Of a stretch of DNA of 38,684 nt, positions 1 to 8,286 are shown in pieces (the stretch's first letter is position 1; the number at the start of each line of letters is the position of its first letter). The DNA is taken from NCBI GenBank assembly GCA_021775615.1, contig JAJFHL010000303.1, positions 1-38,684 of the forward strand, read 5' to 3'. A program made the position numbers and the translations under genes. The notes beneath the pieces are model-generated. The model saw only the letters and a program-made list of their open reading frames with translations. It was not told the DNA's origin and did no database searches. This stretch comes from Hyphomicrobiales bacterium. GTDB lineage: Bacteria; Pseudomonadota; Alphaproteobacteria; Rhizobiales; JAJFHB01.

Positions 1-495
1 CGCATTGCCGGCGCCGGCCTGATCCTGGTGCCGGAAGGGCGTCAGGTGTTCCCCGAACTCAGCGTCGTGGACAATATCCGGCTCGGCGCCTATGCCCGCA
101 GCGACTTCGATGCGGACACGGAAGTGGAGGAGATGCTGAACCGCTTCCCGAAACTCCGCGCCCGCGCAACCAGCCGGGCAGGACTTCTCTCGGGCGGTGA
201 ACAGCAGATGCTCGCCATTGCCCGCGGACTGGTGGCCAAGCCGAAGGTCCTGATGCTTGACGAACCGTCTCTCGGGCTTGCGCCGCAACTGATCAACGAG
301 TTGTTCGAGGTGCTGGCTCAACTGCGCGATGAAGGGATTACGATCCTGCTGGTCGACCAGATGGCGGGCCTGGCGCTGGCGGTCGCGGACCGGGGATACA
401 TTCTTGAGTCCGGGCGCGTGGTGCATGAGGGGCCGGCCAGCGAAATCCGTGAGGATCCAGCGCTGGAGCGCGCCTATCTGGGTGAGTTTGAGTAA
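1..495 (+). CDS. livF: Branched-chain amino acid/urea-type ABC transporter ATPase (LivF family), 5' end missing
   Basis: This is the C-terminal two thirds of an ABC ATPase; the reading frame is open from base 1, so the Walker A region lies outside the window. Visible are the family signature LLSGGEQQMLAIARGL, the Walker B segment LMLDEPSLGLAP and the switch region ending LLVDQ. The PEGRQVFPELSVVDNIRLGA segment is typical of LivF, the second ATPase of the branched-chain amino acid/urea/amide (HAAT) importers. The Q replaces the usual switch histidine context (LLVDQMA rather than LLVEQN), a modest variation. It would energise uptake of a polar amide, ureide or amino acid at the inner membrane. 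It ends 53 bases before the amidohydrolase gene, which suggests that the transporter feeds the catabolic genes that follow. The LivF call is firm; the substrate is inferred from context only. Confidence 0.9.
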   Translation, partial: RIAGAGLILVPEGRQVFPELSVVDNIRLGAYARSDFDADTEVEEMLNRFPKLRARATSRAGLLSGGEQQMLAIARGLVAKPKVLMLDEPSLGLAPQLINELFEVLAQLRDEGITILLVDQMAGLALAVADRGYILESGRVVHEGPASEIREDPALERAYLGEFE

Positions 496-548
496 CCGGA
501 CCGAAGTGTTCGAAGCAGCCGGCCCGGCCGGCGGGAATGGAGGAAACC

Positions 549-1778
549 ATGGACCTGATTTTGCGCAATGCGCGAATTGCCGGCGCCAATGGCGGTGATC
601 CGGTCGATATCGGCGTCGATGACGGCACGATCGTCGCCATTGAGCCCGGTCTCGCGGCTGATGGCCGTGAAATGGATGTGGCGGGCCGGCTGGTGGCTCC
701 GGGGTTTATCGAAACCCACATTCACCTGGACAAATCCTGCATTCTCGACCGCTGCAAGTCCGAGAAGGGGCATCTCGAAGAGGCGATCGAGCAGGTAGCC
801 CAGGCGAAAAAGGCCTTCACGGCGGAGGACTGCTACGAACGGGCCAAACGGACCCTGGAGAAGTGCCTGTTGCACGGCACCACCCATATGCGCACGCATC
901 TGGAAGTCGATCCGGTTATCGGGCATCGTGGCCTGGACGGGGTTCTGCCGCTCATCGATGAATACAAATGGGCGATCGATCTGGAAATCTGCGTGTTTCC
1001 CCAGGAGGGCCTGCTCAACAATCCCGGTACCGATGAGTTGATGGTCGAAGCCATGAAGCGCGGCTGCAAACTGGTCGGCGCGGCGCCCTATACGGATACG
1101 GACCCCAAGGGGCAGATCGACCGGATATTCGAGATCGCCCGAGACTTCGATGCCGATATCGACATGCATCTGGACTTCGGGCCGACCCATGACGAACTCG
1201 ACATTCTCTATGTCTGCGAGCTGACCGAGAAGTTCAACTATGGCGGCCGGGTCGCGGTGGGCCACGTGACCAAGCTGTCGACCATGGCGATGCCGCAGTT
1301 CGATGAAATTTCAAGCCGTCTCGCGGACGCCGGTGTTGCGGTGACGGTGCTGCCGTCGACCGACCTGTTTCTGATGGGCCGGCATATGGATCACAACGTG
1401 ATGCGCGGTGTCGTTCCGGTGCACCGGATGTTGCAGTCGGGTGTCAACTGCTCGCTGTCGACCAACAACGTGCTGAACCCGTTCACGCCGTTCGGCGATT
1501 GCTCGCTGATCCGCATGGCCAACATCTATGCGAATATCTGCCAGGTCGGAAAACACGCCGATATGCTCGAATGTTTCAACATGGTCACCGAGCGGTCGGC
1601 GAAGCTGCTGCGGCTTGAGGATTATGGCGTCGCCATCGGCAGTGCGGCCGACTTCGTGGTGCACGACTGCACCGATCCGGTGACCGCGGTGGCGGAACTC
1701 GTGCCACCGGTTTACGGCTTCAAGCGGGGGCGGCAGACCTTCACCCGTGAATCCGCCGTCCTGCACAGGCCGCAATGA
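549..1778 (+). CDS. CodA-like amidohydrolase with substituted active-site residues
   Basis: This 409-residue protein belongs to the amidohydrolase superfamily near cytosine deaminase (CodA), creatinine deaminase and AtzC. The start at 549 is chosen because GGAGG (539-543) precedes it at good spacing; an in-frame ATG at 537 lies before that site. Metal ligands seen are H57-x-H59, H207 and H239. Compared with remembered E. coli CodA, the HxDE motif at H207 reads HLDF, so the catalytic Glu217 equivalent is F210. The GHDD motif reads STNN (304-307), so the metal/base Asp313 equivalent is N306. The protein may therefore not be a deaminase. In this operon (cyclic amide uptake, amidase, carbamoyltransferase) ring opening of a cyclic ureide is a reasonable guess. 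It overlaps the amidase gene by four bases. The superfamily is secure, the reaction is not. Confidence 0.85.
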   Translation: MDLILRNARIAGANGGDPVDIGVDDGTIVAIEPGLAADGREMDVAGRLVAPGFIETHIHLDKSCILDRCKSEKGHLEEAIEQVAQAKKAFTAEDCYERAKRTLEKCLLHGTTHMRTHLEVDPVIGHRGLDGVLPLIDEYKWAIDLEICVFPQEGLLNNPGTDELMVEAMKRGCKLVGAAPYTDTDPKGQIDRIFEIARDFDADIDMHLDFGPTHDELDILYVCELTEKFNYGGRVAVGHVTKLSTMAMPQFDEISSRLADAGVAVTVLPSTDLFLMGRHMDHNVMRGVVPVHRMLQSGVNCSLSTNNVLNPFTPFGDCSLIRMANIYANICQVGKHADMLECFNMVTERSAKLLRLEDYGVAIGSAADFVVHDCTDPVTAVAELVPPVYGFKRGRQTFTRESAVLHRPQ

Positions 1779-2977
1779 GCGATCCCCGATCCGACCTGGC
1801 CTTTCCGGACGACCCCGCCGGTGCCTTCTGCCGCGACAATCACGTCGCACTGGCGGGCCGGGCCGAGGGGCCGCTCGCCGGCCTGACGTTCGGGGTCAAG
1901 GACATCTTCGACATAGAGGGGGTCCGAACCGGGTTCGGCAATCCGACCTGGCTTGAAACCCACGCGCCGGCAACCGCCACCGCGTCAGCGGTTCAGCGTC
2001 TGCTCGATGCCGGCGCCCGCATGGTCGGCAAAACCCTGACCGACGAAATGGCCTACAGCCTGACCGGGGAGAACGCTCATTACGGCACGCCGGTCAATCC
2101 GAGGGATCCGGACCGCATTCCTGGCGGGTCGTCCAACGGATCGGCCAGTGCCGTGGCCAACGACCTGGTCGACTTCGCGCTTGGCACCGATTGCGGTGGC
2201 TCGGTGCGCCTGCCGGCGAGCTATTGTGGCATTCTAGGTATTCGGCCGAGCCTCGGGCGCGTCGCGGTGGACGGTGTCGTTCCGTTCAGCGCAAGTTTCG
2301 ATGTGATTGGATGGTTTGCGAAAAGCGCTGGACTGCTCGCCCGGGTGGGTGATGTGCTTTTTGATAAGCCGCAGCCGGCACGACCGCCGAGCCGACTGCT
2401 GATCGGCGACGATGCCTTCGGGTTTGTCGCCCCGGCGGTGAGGGATGCCTTGCAGCCCGCCATCGCCCTTGTGTCGGAGCACGTCGCCGGCAGCGCGCAG
2501 ATCCGTGTCTGCGATGGCAGGCTGGAAGACTGGTTTGGCGTCTTCCGCGTGATTCAGGCCTCCGAGATCTGGGCTAATCATGGTGCCTGGATCGAGCAGC
2601 ACAATCCGGCCTTTGGGCCCGGCGTTGGCGACCGCATGGACTGGGCCAGCAAGGTGACCTCCGCCGAGGCCGGACCGGCCCACGAGCGCCATGCGGAAAT
2701 TCGAAGCCGGCTGGACGGACTGCTCGGCGAAAGCGATGTGCTTTGCATTCCGGCATCGCCGCGCATAGCGCCGCCAAGGGATGCGCCGCTCGACGATATC
2801 GAAGTCCGCTTCCGGCACCAGGCGATGTGCCTCCTGTGCATTTCCGGCCTTGGCGGGCTGCCGCAGATCTCGCTGCCGCTGGCTGAGCTGGACGGCATGC
2901 CGCTTGGCCTGTCGCTGATTGCCCGGCACGGCAATGATGAGATGCTGCTGGAACTGGCAAAGGCGATCATGGAATAG
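1775..2977 (+). CDS. Amidase (amidase-signature family)
   Basis: This 400-residue protein is a serine amidase of the amidase-signature family, which uses a Ser-cisSer-Lys triad to hydrolyse carboxamides to acid and ammonia. K42 lies in FGVKDIFD, S120 in the glycine/serine loop PGGSSNGSASA, and the nucleophile S143 in DCGGSVRLPAS. All three are present and the length is normal for a compact bacterial amidase. The ATGA overlap with the preceding amidohydrolase implies coupled translation and a shared pathway. Allophanate hydrolases (AtzF) and indoleacetamide hydrolases belong to the same family; it lacks the long C-terminal domain of AtzF-type proteins, so a simple amidase is favoured. It probably acts on an open-chain amide or carbamoyl intermediate released by the upstream enzyme. 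Confidence 0.9.
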   Translation: MSDPRSDLAFPDDPAGAFCRDNHVALAGRAEGPLAGLTFGVKDIFDIEGVRTGFGNPTWLETHAPATATASAVQRLLDAGARMVGKTLTDEMAYSLTGENAHYGTPVNPRDPDRIPGGSSNGSASAVANDLVDFALGTDCGGSVRLPASYCGILGIRPSLGRVAVDGVVPFSASFDVIGWFAKSAGLLARVGDVLFDKPQPARPPSRLLIGDDAFGFVAPAVRDALQPAIALVSEHVAGSAQIRVCDGRLEDWFGVFRVIQASEIWANHGAWIEQHNPAFGPGVGDRMDWASKVTSAEAGPAHERHAEIRSRLDGLLGESDVLCIPASPRIAPPRDAPLDDIEVRFRHQAMCLLCISGLGGLPQISLPLAELDGMPLGLSLIARHGNDEMLLELAKAIME

Positions 2978-3065
2978 AAATGCCGGATTCATTGCCGTCC
3001 GGCAGCTTTGCCGGAAGCGGCAGGCGGTTTGTTCGCCGGCATGCGGCACAGCTCAGAAAGGTCCA

Positions 3066-3248
3066 ATGATGGATGACAACAAACTGGTGGAGTTTCTCAA
3101 TGCACCGCTGCACGTGATCAATGTGGGGCTCGAGGGATTTGCCGAGGAACTGGACGCTCAAGGCGTCCCGGTGGTGCAGGTGGACTGGTCGCCGCCGGCG
3201 GGGGGCGATCCTGAACTGGCCGCGCTCCTGGCAAAACTCGGCGCGTAG
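3066..3248 (+). CDS. Small FdrA-domain protein
   Basis: This 60-residue protein starts at 3066 behind an AGAAAGG ribosome site (3055-3061). Its core HVINVGLEGFAEELDAQG followed by VVQVDWSPPAGGD resembles short stand-alone FdrA-domain proteins that sit next to FdrA and DUF1116 genes. The FdrA protein downstream (498 residues) is about 60 residues shorter than E. coli FdrA (about 555), so this small protein may be a detached FdrA segment; that comparison is from memory. It is probably a subunit of the carbamoyltransferase complex. Its TAG stop coincides with the first bases of a palindromic repeat (3246-3360), so the repeat may have defined its end. No catalytic residue can be named. Confidence 0.7.
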   Translation: MMDDNKLVEFLNAPLHVINVGLEGFAEELDAQGVPVVQVDWSPPAGGDPELAALLAKLGA

Positions 3249-3360
3249 AGCGGGATCAGGAACAGTGGATGCCGGTTTTCCGTCCGATCCCGCTCCACAA
3301 TATTGGAAGCGATCATGTTTATCGACTTCGGCGATTCTGCCTAAGTCGATCGTGATCTAG
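3246..3360 (+). repeat. Two-hairpin palindromic intergenic repeat (Hyphomicrobiales type)
   Basis: The gap between the small FdrA-domain gene and the DUF1116 gene is almost entirely palindromic. The first unit has perfect 10-base arms, GAGCGGGATC (3248-3257) and GATCCCGCTC (3286-3295), with an inner GGAA/TTCC pair (3259-3262 and 3278-3281). The second unit has ATCGACTT (3321-3328) and AAGTCGAT (3343-3350), flanked by GATCATG (3311-3317) and CGTGATC (3351-3357). The composition resembles the abundant RIME/Bru-RS-like intergenic elements of rhizobia and their relatives; this likeness is from memory. It could fold in the mRNA and act as a stability or processing element inside the operon. Confidence 0.7.
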
Positions 3361-3378
3361 GTTGGAGGGGGTTCAATT

Positions 3379-4638
3379 GTGGAAGCGATAGAACAGGCCA
3401 ACCGGGCCGCCGTCGGCCGGATGCTCGAGGCCGATCCCGTTCTCATCGATGTGGTGCCCGCGTGCGAGGCGATCCCGGCTTTGGCCGACGGCCGCAAGAT
3501 CCTGCATGCCGGCCCGCCGATCGAGTGGGACCGCATGTGCGGCCCGATGCGCGGCGCGATCGCCGGTATCGCCGTCTTCGAAGGCTGGTCGGCGGGCCTT
3601 GACGAGGCCACGGCCATGGCGGCCGAAGGGGCGTTCGAATTTCATCCGAACCACCACTTCGGCGCGGTTGGACCGATGACCGGAATGACGACGCGCAGTC
3701 AACCGGTGATGGTGGTCGAGAACCGGACATTCGCGAACCGGGCCTACTGCACCGTCAATGAAGGACTGGGCAAGGTCATGCGCTTCGGCGGCAACGACGC
3801 GCAGGTGCTGAAGCGGCTTGCATGGCTGCGCGACGTCGCCGGCCCGTTGCTGGCAAAGGCGTTGCGCGAGTGCGGTGGTATTCCCCTGAAGAGCCTGATC
3901 GCGCGCGGACTTTCGATGGGCGATGAAATGCATCAGCGCAATGTCGCGTGCTCGGGTCTCCTGTTGCGCGAGCTCGCCCCCGCGCTGGCCAGAACCAGCC
4001 AGGACGTGCAACTGCTTGCCGAGCTTCTGTCGTTTATGGGCGGCAACGATCAGTTCTTCCTCAATGTGGGTATGGCCACCGGCAAGGCGATCATGGATCC
4101 GGTGCGCGGCATTGAGTGTTCGAGCATCGTCACCGCCATGAGCCGCAACGGCACCGATTTCGGCATCCGGGTGAGCGGAACCGGCGACACCTGGTTCATA
4201 GCTCCTGTTGAAATGCCCGAAGGCCTTTACTTCCCGGGGTTCACGGAAACGGACTCCAACCCGGACATGGGAGATTCAACCATCGTCGAGACCATCGGAC
4301 TGGGCGGATTCGCCATGGGCGCGGCGCCGGCGGTGGCCGGGTTCGTCGGCGCCGGGGCAGCTTCCGAGGCGGGCAACTACACCCGCGCCATGACGGAGAT
4401 CGGTTACGGCGAAAACCCGGAATGGACGATACCCGCGCTAGACTATCTCGGTGTGCCGACAGGTATCGACATCCGGCTCGTCGTCGAAACCGGCATCGCG
4501 CCCACGATCAACACCGGGATCGCCCATAAGGAGCCGGGCATCGGGCAGATCGGGGCAGGAGTGGTGCGTGCGCCGATGGACTGTTTCAAACAGGCTCTGC
4601 GCGCCTTCGCCGACGAAATGGGAGTGTCGGGGCAATGA
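3379..4638 (+). CDS. allG: DUF1116 protein, carbamoyltransferase subunit (YlbE/AllG-like)
   Basis: The protein is 419 residues, the same size as E. coli YlbE, and matches DUF1116 by overall pattern: the N-terminal LHAGPPIEWDRMCGPMRGA segment, the central FHPNHHFGAVGPM segment and the NGTDFGIRVSGTG segment. The GTG start at 3379 follows GGAGGGGG at ideal spacing. In E. coli, YlbE (AllG) works with FdrA (AllF) and YlbF (AllH) as oxamate carbamoyltransferase, which passes a carbamoyl group between oxalurate and phosphate. Here all three families are adjacent with carbamate kinase, so the same type of reaction is likely, on oxalurate or another N-carbamoyl compound. It overlaps fdrA by four bases (ATGA). 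The family assignment is strong; the substrate is unknown. Confidence 0.85.
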   Translation: MEAIEQANRAAVGRMLEADPVLIDVVPACEAIPALADGRKILHAGPPIEWDRMCGPMRGAIAGIAVFEGWSAGLDEATAMAAEGAFEFHPNHHFGAVGPMTGMTTRSQPVMVVENRTFANRAYCTVNEGLGKVMRFGGNDAQVLKRLAWLRDVAGPLLAKALRECGGIPLKSLIARGLSMGDEMHQRNVACSGLLLRELAPALARTSQDVQLLAELLSFMGGNDQFFLNVGMATGKAIMDPVRGIECSSIVTAMSRNGTDFGIRVSGTGDTWFIAPVEMPEGLYFPGFTETDSNPDMGDSTIVETIGLGGFAMGAAPAVAGFVGAGAASEAGNYTRAMTEIGYGENPEWTIPALDYLGVPTGIDIRLVVETGIAPTINTGIAHKEPGIGQIGAGVVRAPMDCFKQALRAFADEMGVSGQ

Positions 4639-6131
4639 GCCTGGTCAATGAGGTCCGCAAGGCGTTCTATCTCGATTCGGTGGCGCTGATGCGCTACTCG
4701 CGAACGCTCGCCGAGATGACTGGTGTTGATGAAGCCGCCATGATGATGGGCACTCCGGCCAACCGGGAAATCATGACGAATGCCGGCCTTCTGGGTCCTG
4801 ATGCGGAGGGCGCTGAAGGGGGCGACCTGATCATCGGAATCCGCGGGCGGGACGATGCGAGTGCTCAGGCAGCAATCGCGGCGGCGAAACAACTCCTCGA
4901 TCAGCCGTCGGGCCGTGCTGCATCCAATGACGTATGGCGGCCGCGCAGCATCCGGGCGGCGGTCGCGTCCGAACCCGCTGCCAATCTGGCTCTGATTTCG
5001 GTGTCCGGCGAGTTTGCGGTGGCAGAAGCCCGCAAGGCGATCCGGCGCGGCCTGCATGTGATGATCTTCAGCGATAACGTACCGATTGCGGACGAAGTTA
5101 CGCTCAAGCGGGAGGCGGCCGAACTCGGTTGCCTTGTGATGGGCCCTGATTGCGGGACATCGATCATCAACGGCGTGCCGTTGGCCTTCGCAAACAAGGT
5201 GCCGCGCGGCAGGATTGCGATCGTCGGGGCATCCGGCACAGGCATTCAAGAAGTGTCGTGCCTGATCGCGGCAGGTGGCGGCGGCATATCGCAGGCGATC
5301 GGTGTGGGCGGGCGTGACCTGACCGCGGACGTCGGCGGGATTTCGACGATGATGGCGCTTGACGCGCTCGAACGCGCTGCCGGCACCGAGCATATTGTGG
5401 TCATCTCCAAGCCGCCTGCCGAAGCTGTGGCGAAGGAGATTGTGAAACGCATTGGCGAAAGTGAAAAGACGTTCACCGTCTGCTTCATTGGCGCCGAACC
5501 GGGCGCGCTGCCGGCGAATGCCCGGTTTGCCGACACCCTGAAGGCCGCATCGGTGCTCGCACTTGAATCTGCGGGTGTCACCGTGGATGCGACTGCGGCC
5601 TCCAATCCGCAACCTGCGCCCTCAGGCCGCGACAGGATCATCGGCCTGTTCTCGGGAGGGACGCTCTGTTCCGAAGCTCAGATCATATTCGCGCGGGCCG
5701 GCCGGCCGGTTGTGTCGAATGTGCCGATACCCGGCGCGCCCGGACCGGCGGAGCCGGAAACGGCCGACCGGTTGATTGACCTTGGGGACGATCAATACAC
5801 GCGAGGCAGGCCGCATCCGATGATCGACCCGGGCGTTCGCGACGCGGCGCTGGCAGACGCGCTGCGCGATGAGGTTACCGGAATTGTGTTGCTCGACGTC
5901 GTCATCGGCTACGGAGCGCATGAGGACCCGGCGGGTCATCTCGCCCGGCAGCTTGAGGACGCCGCCGGTCATGGACCGCTGATCGTTGCGTCCGTGACGG
6001 GCACCGAAGGCGATCCGCAGGTTCGCTCGTCCCAGGTTGCTATCCTCGAACGGGCAGGGGTTCTTGTTGCGCCCTCGAATGCCGATGCGGCTGCCCTGGC
6101 TTTGGCCTGCCTGAGCGGTGGAAAACCGTGA
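4635..6131 (+). CDS. fdrA: FdrA family protein, carbamoyltransferase subunit (AllF-like)
   Basis: This 498-residue protein has the fold order of succinyl-CoA synthetase relatives: an N-terminal region, a Rossmann-like CoA-binding domain (IAIVGASGTGIQEVSCLIAA, then GVGGRDLTADVGG) and a ligase-like C-terminal domain (GLFSGGTLCSEAQIIF; later MIDPGVRDAAL). These are FdrA hallmarks. FdrA is a subunit of E. coli oxamate carbamoyltransferase, where the fold handles a phosphorylated or carbamoylated intermediate. The gene is translationally coupled at both ends (ATGA with DUF1116 and with carbamate kinase). It is shorter than E. coli FdrA, and the missing tail may be the separate 60-residue protein upstream. 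FdrA was first linked to FtsH suppression, but catabolic context fits better. Confidence 0.9.
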   Translation: MSLVNEVRKAFYLDSVALMRYSRTLAEMTGVDEAAMMMGTPANREIMTNAGLLGPDAEGAEGGDLIIGIRGRDDASAQAAIAAAKQLLDQPSGRAASNDVWRPRSIRAAVASEPAANLALISVSGEFAVAEARKAIRRGLHVMIFSDNVPIADEVTLKREAAELGCLVMGPDCGTSIINGVPLAFANKVPRGRIAIVGASGTGIQEVSCLIAAGGGGISQAIGVGGRDLTADVGGISTMMALDALERAAGTEHIVVISKPPAEAVAKEIVKRIGESEKTFTVCFIGAEPGALPANARFADTLKAASVLALESAGVTVDATAASNPQPAPSGRDRIIGLFSGGTLCSEAQIIFARAGRPVVSNVPIPGAPGPAEPETADRLIDLGDDQYTRGRPHPMIDPGVRDAALADALRDEVTGIVLLDVVIGYGAHEDPAGHLARQLEDAAGHGPLIVASVTGTEGDPQVRSSQVAILERAGVLVAPSNADAAALALACLSGGKP

Positions 6132-7117
6132 TGGGGCAGGACGATATGGAGCTTCCAGAACGCCTTCTGGTCGCCGTTGGCGGCAATGCCACCCATCCTG
6201 AGGACATCGAGGGCACGGGACAGGAGCAGGAGGAATATGCAAGGCGCACCGCCGAAGCACTGCTGCCGCTCACGTCCCTCAACAACGAGCTGATCATCAC
6301 CCACGGCAACGGTCCGGTGGTCGGCAAGATCCTGATGCGCCAGGTGCTGACCCGTGACCGGGTCGTGCCCATGCCGCTCGACATCTGCGTCGCCCACAGT
6401 CAGGGCGGCATCGCCTATCTCCTGATGCAGGCCATCGAGAACTCGCTGCGCGAGAGCGACAATCCGAGGCATGTCGCGTGTCTTCTGACGCAGGTCGAGG
6501 TCGATCCGGACGATCCCGCGTTCGACAATCCAAGCAAGCCGATCGGACCATTCTTCTCCGCCGAAGAGGCGGAAGCGGTGGGCGCGGAGCTGGACTGGCT
6601 GATGAAGGAGGACGCCGGGCGTGGCTGGCGCCATGTGGTCCCGTCGCCGAAACCGCGGCACATATGCGACATCTCACTGGTGCAGGTCCTGGCGCGGCGC
6701 GGCACCATCGTCATCGCCGGTGGCGGAGGCGGTATTCCGGTCATCCGGGGCCCCAAGGGCGTCCGCCGCGGGGTTGCGGCGGTCGTCGACAAGGATCTGA
6801 CCTCGGCCCATATGGCAAACGTTCTGGGCATACCGGTGATGATGATCCTCACCGGCGTCCCCAACGTTTCGATCAACTATGGCACGCCTGAGCAGAAAGC
6901 CCTTGGCCGCATCACCCTGCGAGAGTTGCGCGACCTTCAGGCGGAAGGCCATTTCCCCGCCGGCAGCATGGGCCCCAAAATCGACGCCGCGATCCGCTTT
7001 CTCGAAGGCGGCGGCCGCAAGGTCATCATCGGCCAACTGGAGGAGGCGATGGCGGCTCTGCGAGGAGACAGCGGAACGCATGTCGTTACCGACAATGATC
7101 CACACATCGCCGATTGA
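6128..7117 (+). CDS. arcC: Carbamate kinase
   Basis: The protein (329 residues) converts carbamoyl phosphate and ADP to ATP, CO2 and ammonia in the cytosol. Family motifs are clear: VAVGGNA near the N terminus, IITHGNGPVVG, the AHSQGGIAYL segment, VPSPKP, the AGGGGGIPV loop, VDKDLTSAHMA and GSMGPKIDAA near the C terminus. It overlaps fdrA by four bases and the next gene by 38 bases. In fermentative allantoin users the same enzyme harvests energy from carbamoyl phosphate made by oxamate carbamoyltransferase, so this gene fixes the direction of the pathway: catabolic and ATP-yielding. No arginine deiminase genes are near, so it is not an arc operon. Confidence 0.95.
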   Translation: MMGQDDMELPERLLVAVGGNATHPEDIEGTGQEQEEYARRTAEALLPLTSLNNELIITHGNGPVVGKILMRQVLTRDRVVPMPLDICVAHSQGGIAYLLMQAIENSLRESDNPRHVACLLTQVEVDPDDPAFDNPSKPIGPFFSAEEAEAVGAELDWLMKEDAGRGWRHVVPSPKPRHICDISLVQVLARRGTIVIAGGGGGIPVIRGPKGVRRGVAAVVDKDLTSAHMANVLGIPVMMILTGVPNVSINYGTPEQKALGRITLRELRDLQAEGHFPAGSMGPKIDAAIRFLEGGGRKVIIGQLEEAMAALRGDSGTHVVTDNDPHIAD

Positions 7118-8045
7118 ACCCCTAACGGTATCGCGGATCGGGAGCGTCGCGTCCCGGGTTCTGAATGAAGCGCGGTCGGGACGTGTGGCGGCCGTCTTCG
7201 AGCGCAGCGTCTATGTGGATTTCGACGGCCGGTTTGTATGCTTCGGCAGCGAAGAGATCGGCAATGGCCCGTTGAACGCACTTGTGCCGCCGGCATCAGT
7301 GAACTGGTGCGCCTGCGCGGTGACACGGGGCGATCGGGTGTGCGTCGATGCAAGCGGGGTCAGCCTCGGGCGCCGCTGCACGCTGGACGCCTCGAATGCC
7401 CGCGTGTGGATGCCACCTGCTCCCGGACTGGTGCGGGATGTTGCGGCGCTGTCCAGCAATCTGGAGAACCTGCACACGGCGCTGCGCTTGTCGGCTCCGG
7501 CGAGTGGGCTTGCCGGGCTGGTCTGTGGGGTGTCCGCATCCGCTACTCCTAATCCTTTGCATGTGTATGCGTCGAAACCGTTCGCCGAACTGCGGCGATG
7601 GCTTGCCGCAAGTCTGGAAGATGGATGGCGCGGCGTGTCCGCATGTCCGCGAGACGTCTGTGGTTTGCTTGGTGCGGGACCGGGACTGACCCCGTCGGGC
7701 GACGACCTGCTCGCAGGCGCCATGGTGACGTTGCACAGGCTGGGAGAGAGCCGCGTTCTCGCTGAATTGGCGGAGCGCGTCGGCGCGGAACTTGCCAACC
7801 GCACAAATGCGATATCGGCCGCACACCTCATCGCAGCCATGGAGGGGCTGGCCGCCGAACCGATCATCTCCACCATCGACAACCTGATCCACAGACCGTG
7901 TGTTGCACCGGAAGCGATCATGCGCAGACTTTGCTCGATTGGAGCTACTTCCGGGTCCGACGGACTGGCAGGAATAGTAGCGGTGCTGGACTGTTGGCTG
8001 GCGGGACAAGTGCAGGCGCTGCCGAAGTTGAACCGGTGCGCCTGA
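7080..8045 (+). CDS. allH: DUF2877 protein, carbamoyltransferase subunit (YlbF/AllH-like)
   Basis: This is a 321-residue protein of the DUF2877 family. The hallmark is the C-terminal GLGPGLTPSGDD-like motif, here LLGAGPGLTPSGDDLLAGAM, followed by AISAAHLIAAMEG. The frame is open upstream to 6879, but the N-terminal IGSVASRVLNE is the first convincing homologous segment. ATG at 7080 has GAGGAG 12 bases upstream, and ATG at 7095 is an alternative. The gene overlaps the carbamate kinase by about 20-40 bases in another frame. In E. coli the third subunit of oxamate carbamoyltransferase (YlbF/AllH) is of this family. It closes the operon; the following 241 bases separate it from the sigma-factor gene. 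Confidence 0.85.
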   Translation: MSLPTMIHTSPIEPLTVSRIGSVASRVLNEARSGRVAAVFERSVYVDFDGRFVCFGSEEIGNGPLNALVPPASVNWCACAVTRGDRVCVDASGVSLGRRCTLDASNARVWMPPAPGLVRDVAALSSNLENLHTALRLSAPASGLAGLVCGVSASATPNPLHVYASKPFAELRRWLAASLEDGWRGVSACPRDVCGLLGAGPGLTPSGDDLLAGAMVTLHRLGESRVLAELAERVGAELANRTNAISAAHLIAAMEGLAAEPIISTIDNLIHRPCVAPEAIMRRLCSIGATSGSDGLAGIVAVLDCWLAGQVQALPKLNRCA

Positions 8046-8200
8046 CAGACGGCGCGCATTTGCGCGTGCGTGCAACACCGCCGCGACGTTGATTTCACTC
8101 GGACACGATTGACCCGGCAGCGACCAGCCCGGACGGCGGTGCCGTGTGAGCCAGTCACCGACTCGCGCCGCCAAATGACTTCCACTTGAAAAATTCTCTC

Positions 8201-8224
8201 GAACTTTTTTTGGCCTGCTTCGTT
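8201..8224 (+). promoter_or_regulatory. Candidate ECF-type promoter of the sigma factor operon
   Basis: GAAC (8201-8204), 16 bases, then CGTT (8221-8224) matches the common ECF layout of an AAC-containing -35 and a CGT-containing -10. It lies about 60 bases upstream of the ECF sigma gene and in the longest intergenic gap of the window (8046-8286), so autoregulation is likely. The leader also has an inverted repeat GGCGTT (8242-8247)/AACGCC (8265-8270). No second copy was noticed upstream of later genes, which fits one long transcript. Confidence 0.45.
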
Positions 8225-8286
8225 TTAGTAGGCAGGAGGAAGGCGTTGATACGGATTTCGCGTAAACGCCGGCGACGTGAGCGGGG

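Noticed and set aside
474-1265. - strand ORF opposite the CodA-like gene
   Set aside because: Antisense shadow, no family pattern and no ribosome site.
4443-5612. - strand ORF opposite fdrA
   Set aside because: Antisense shadow of a confirmed gene in an operon of + strand genes.
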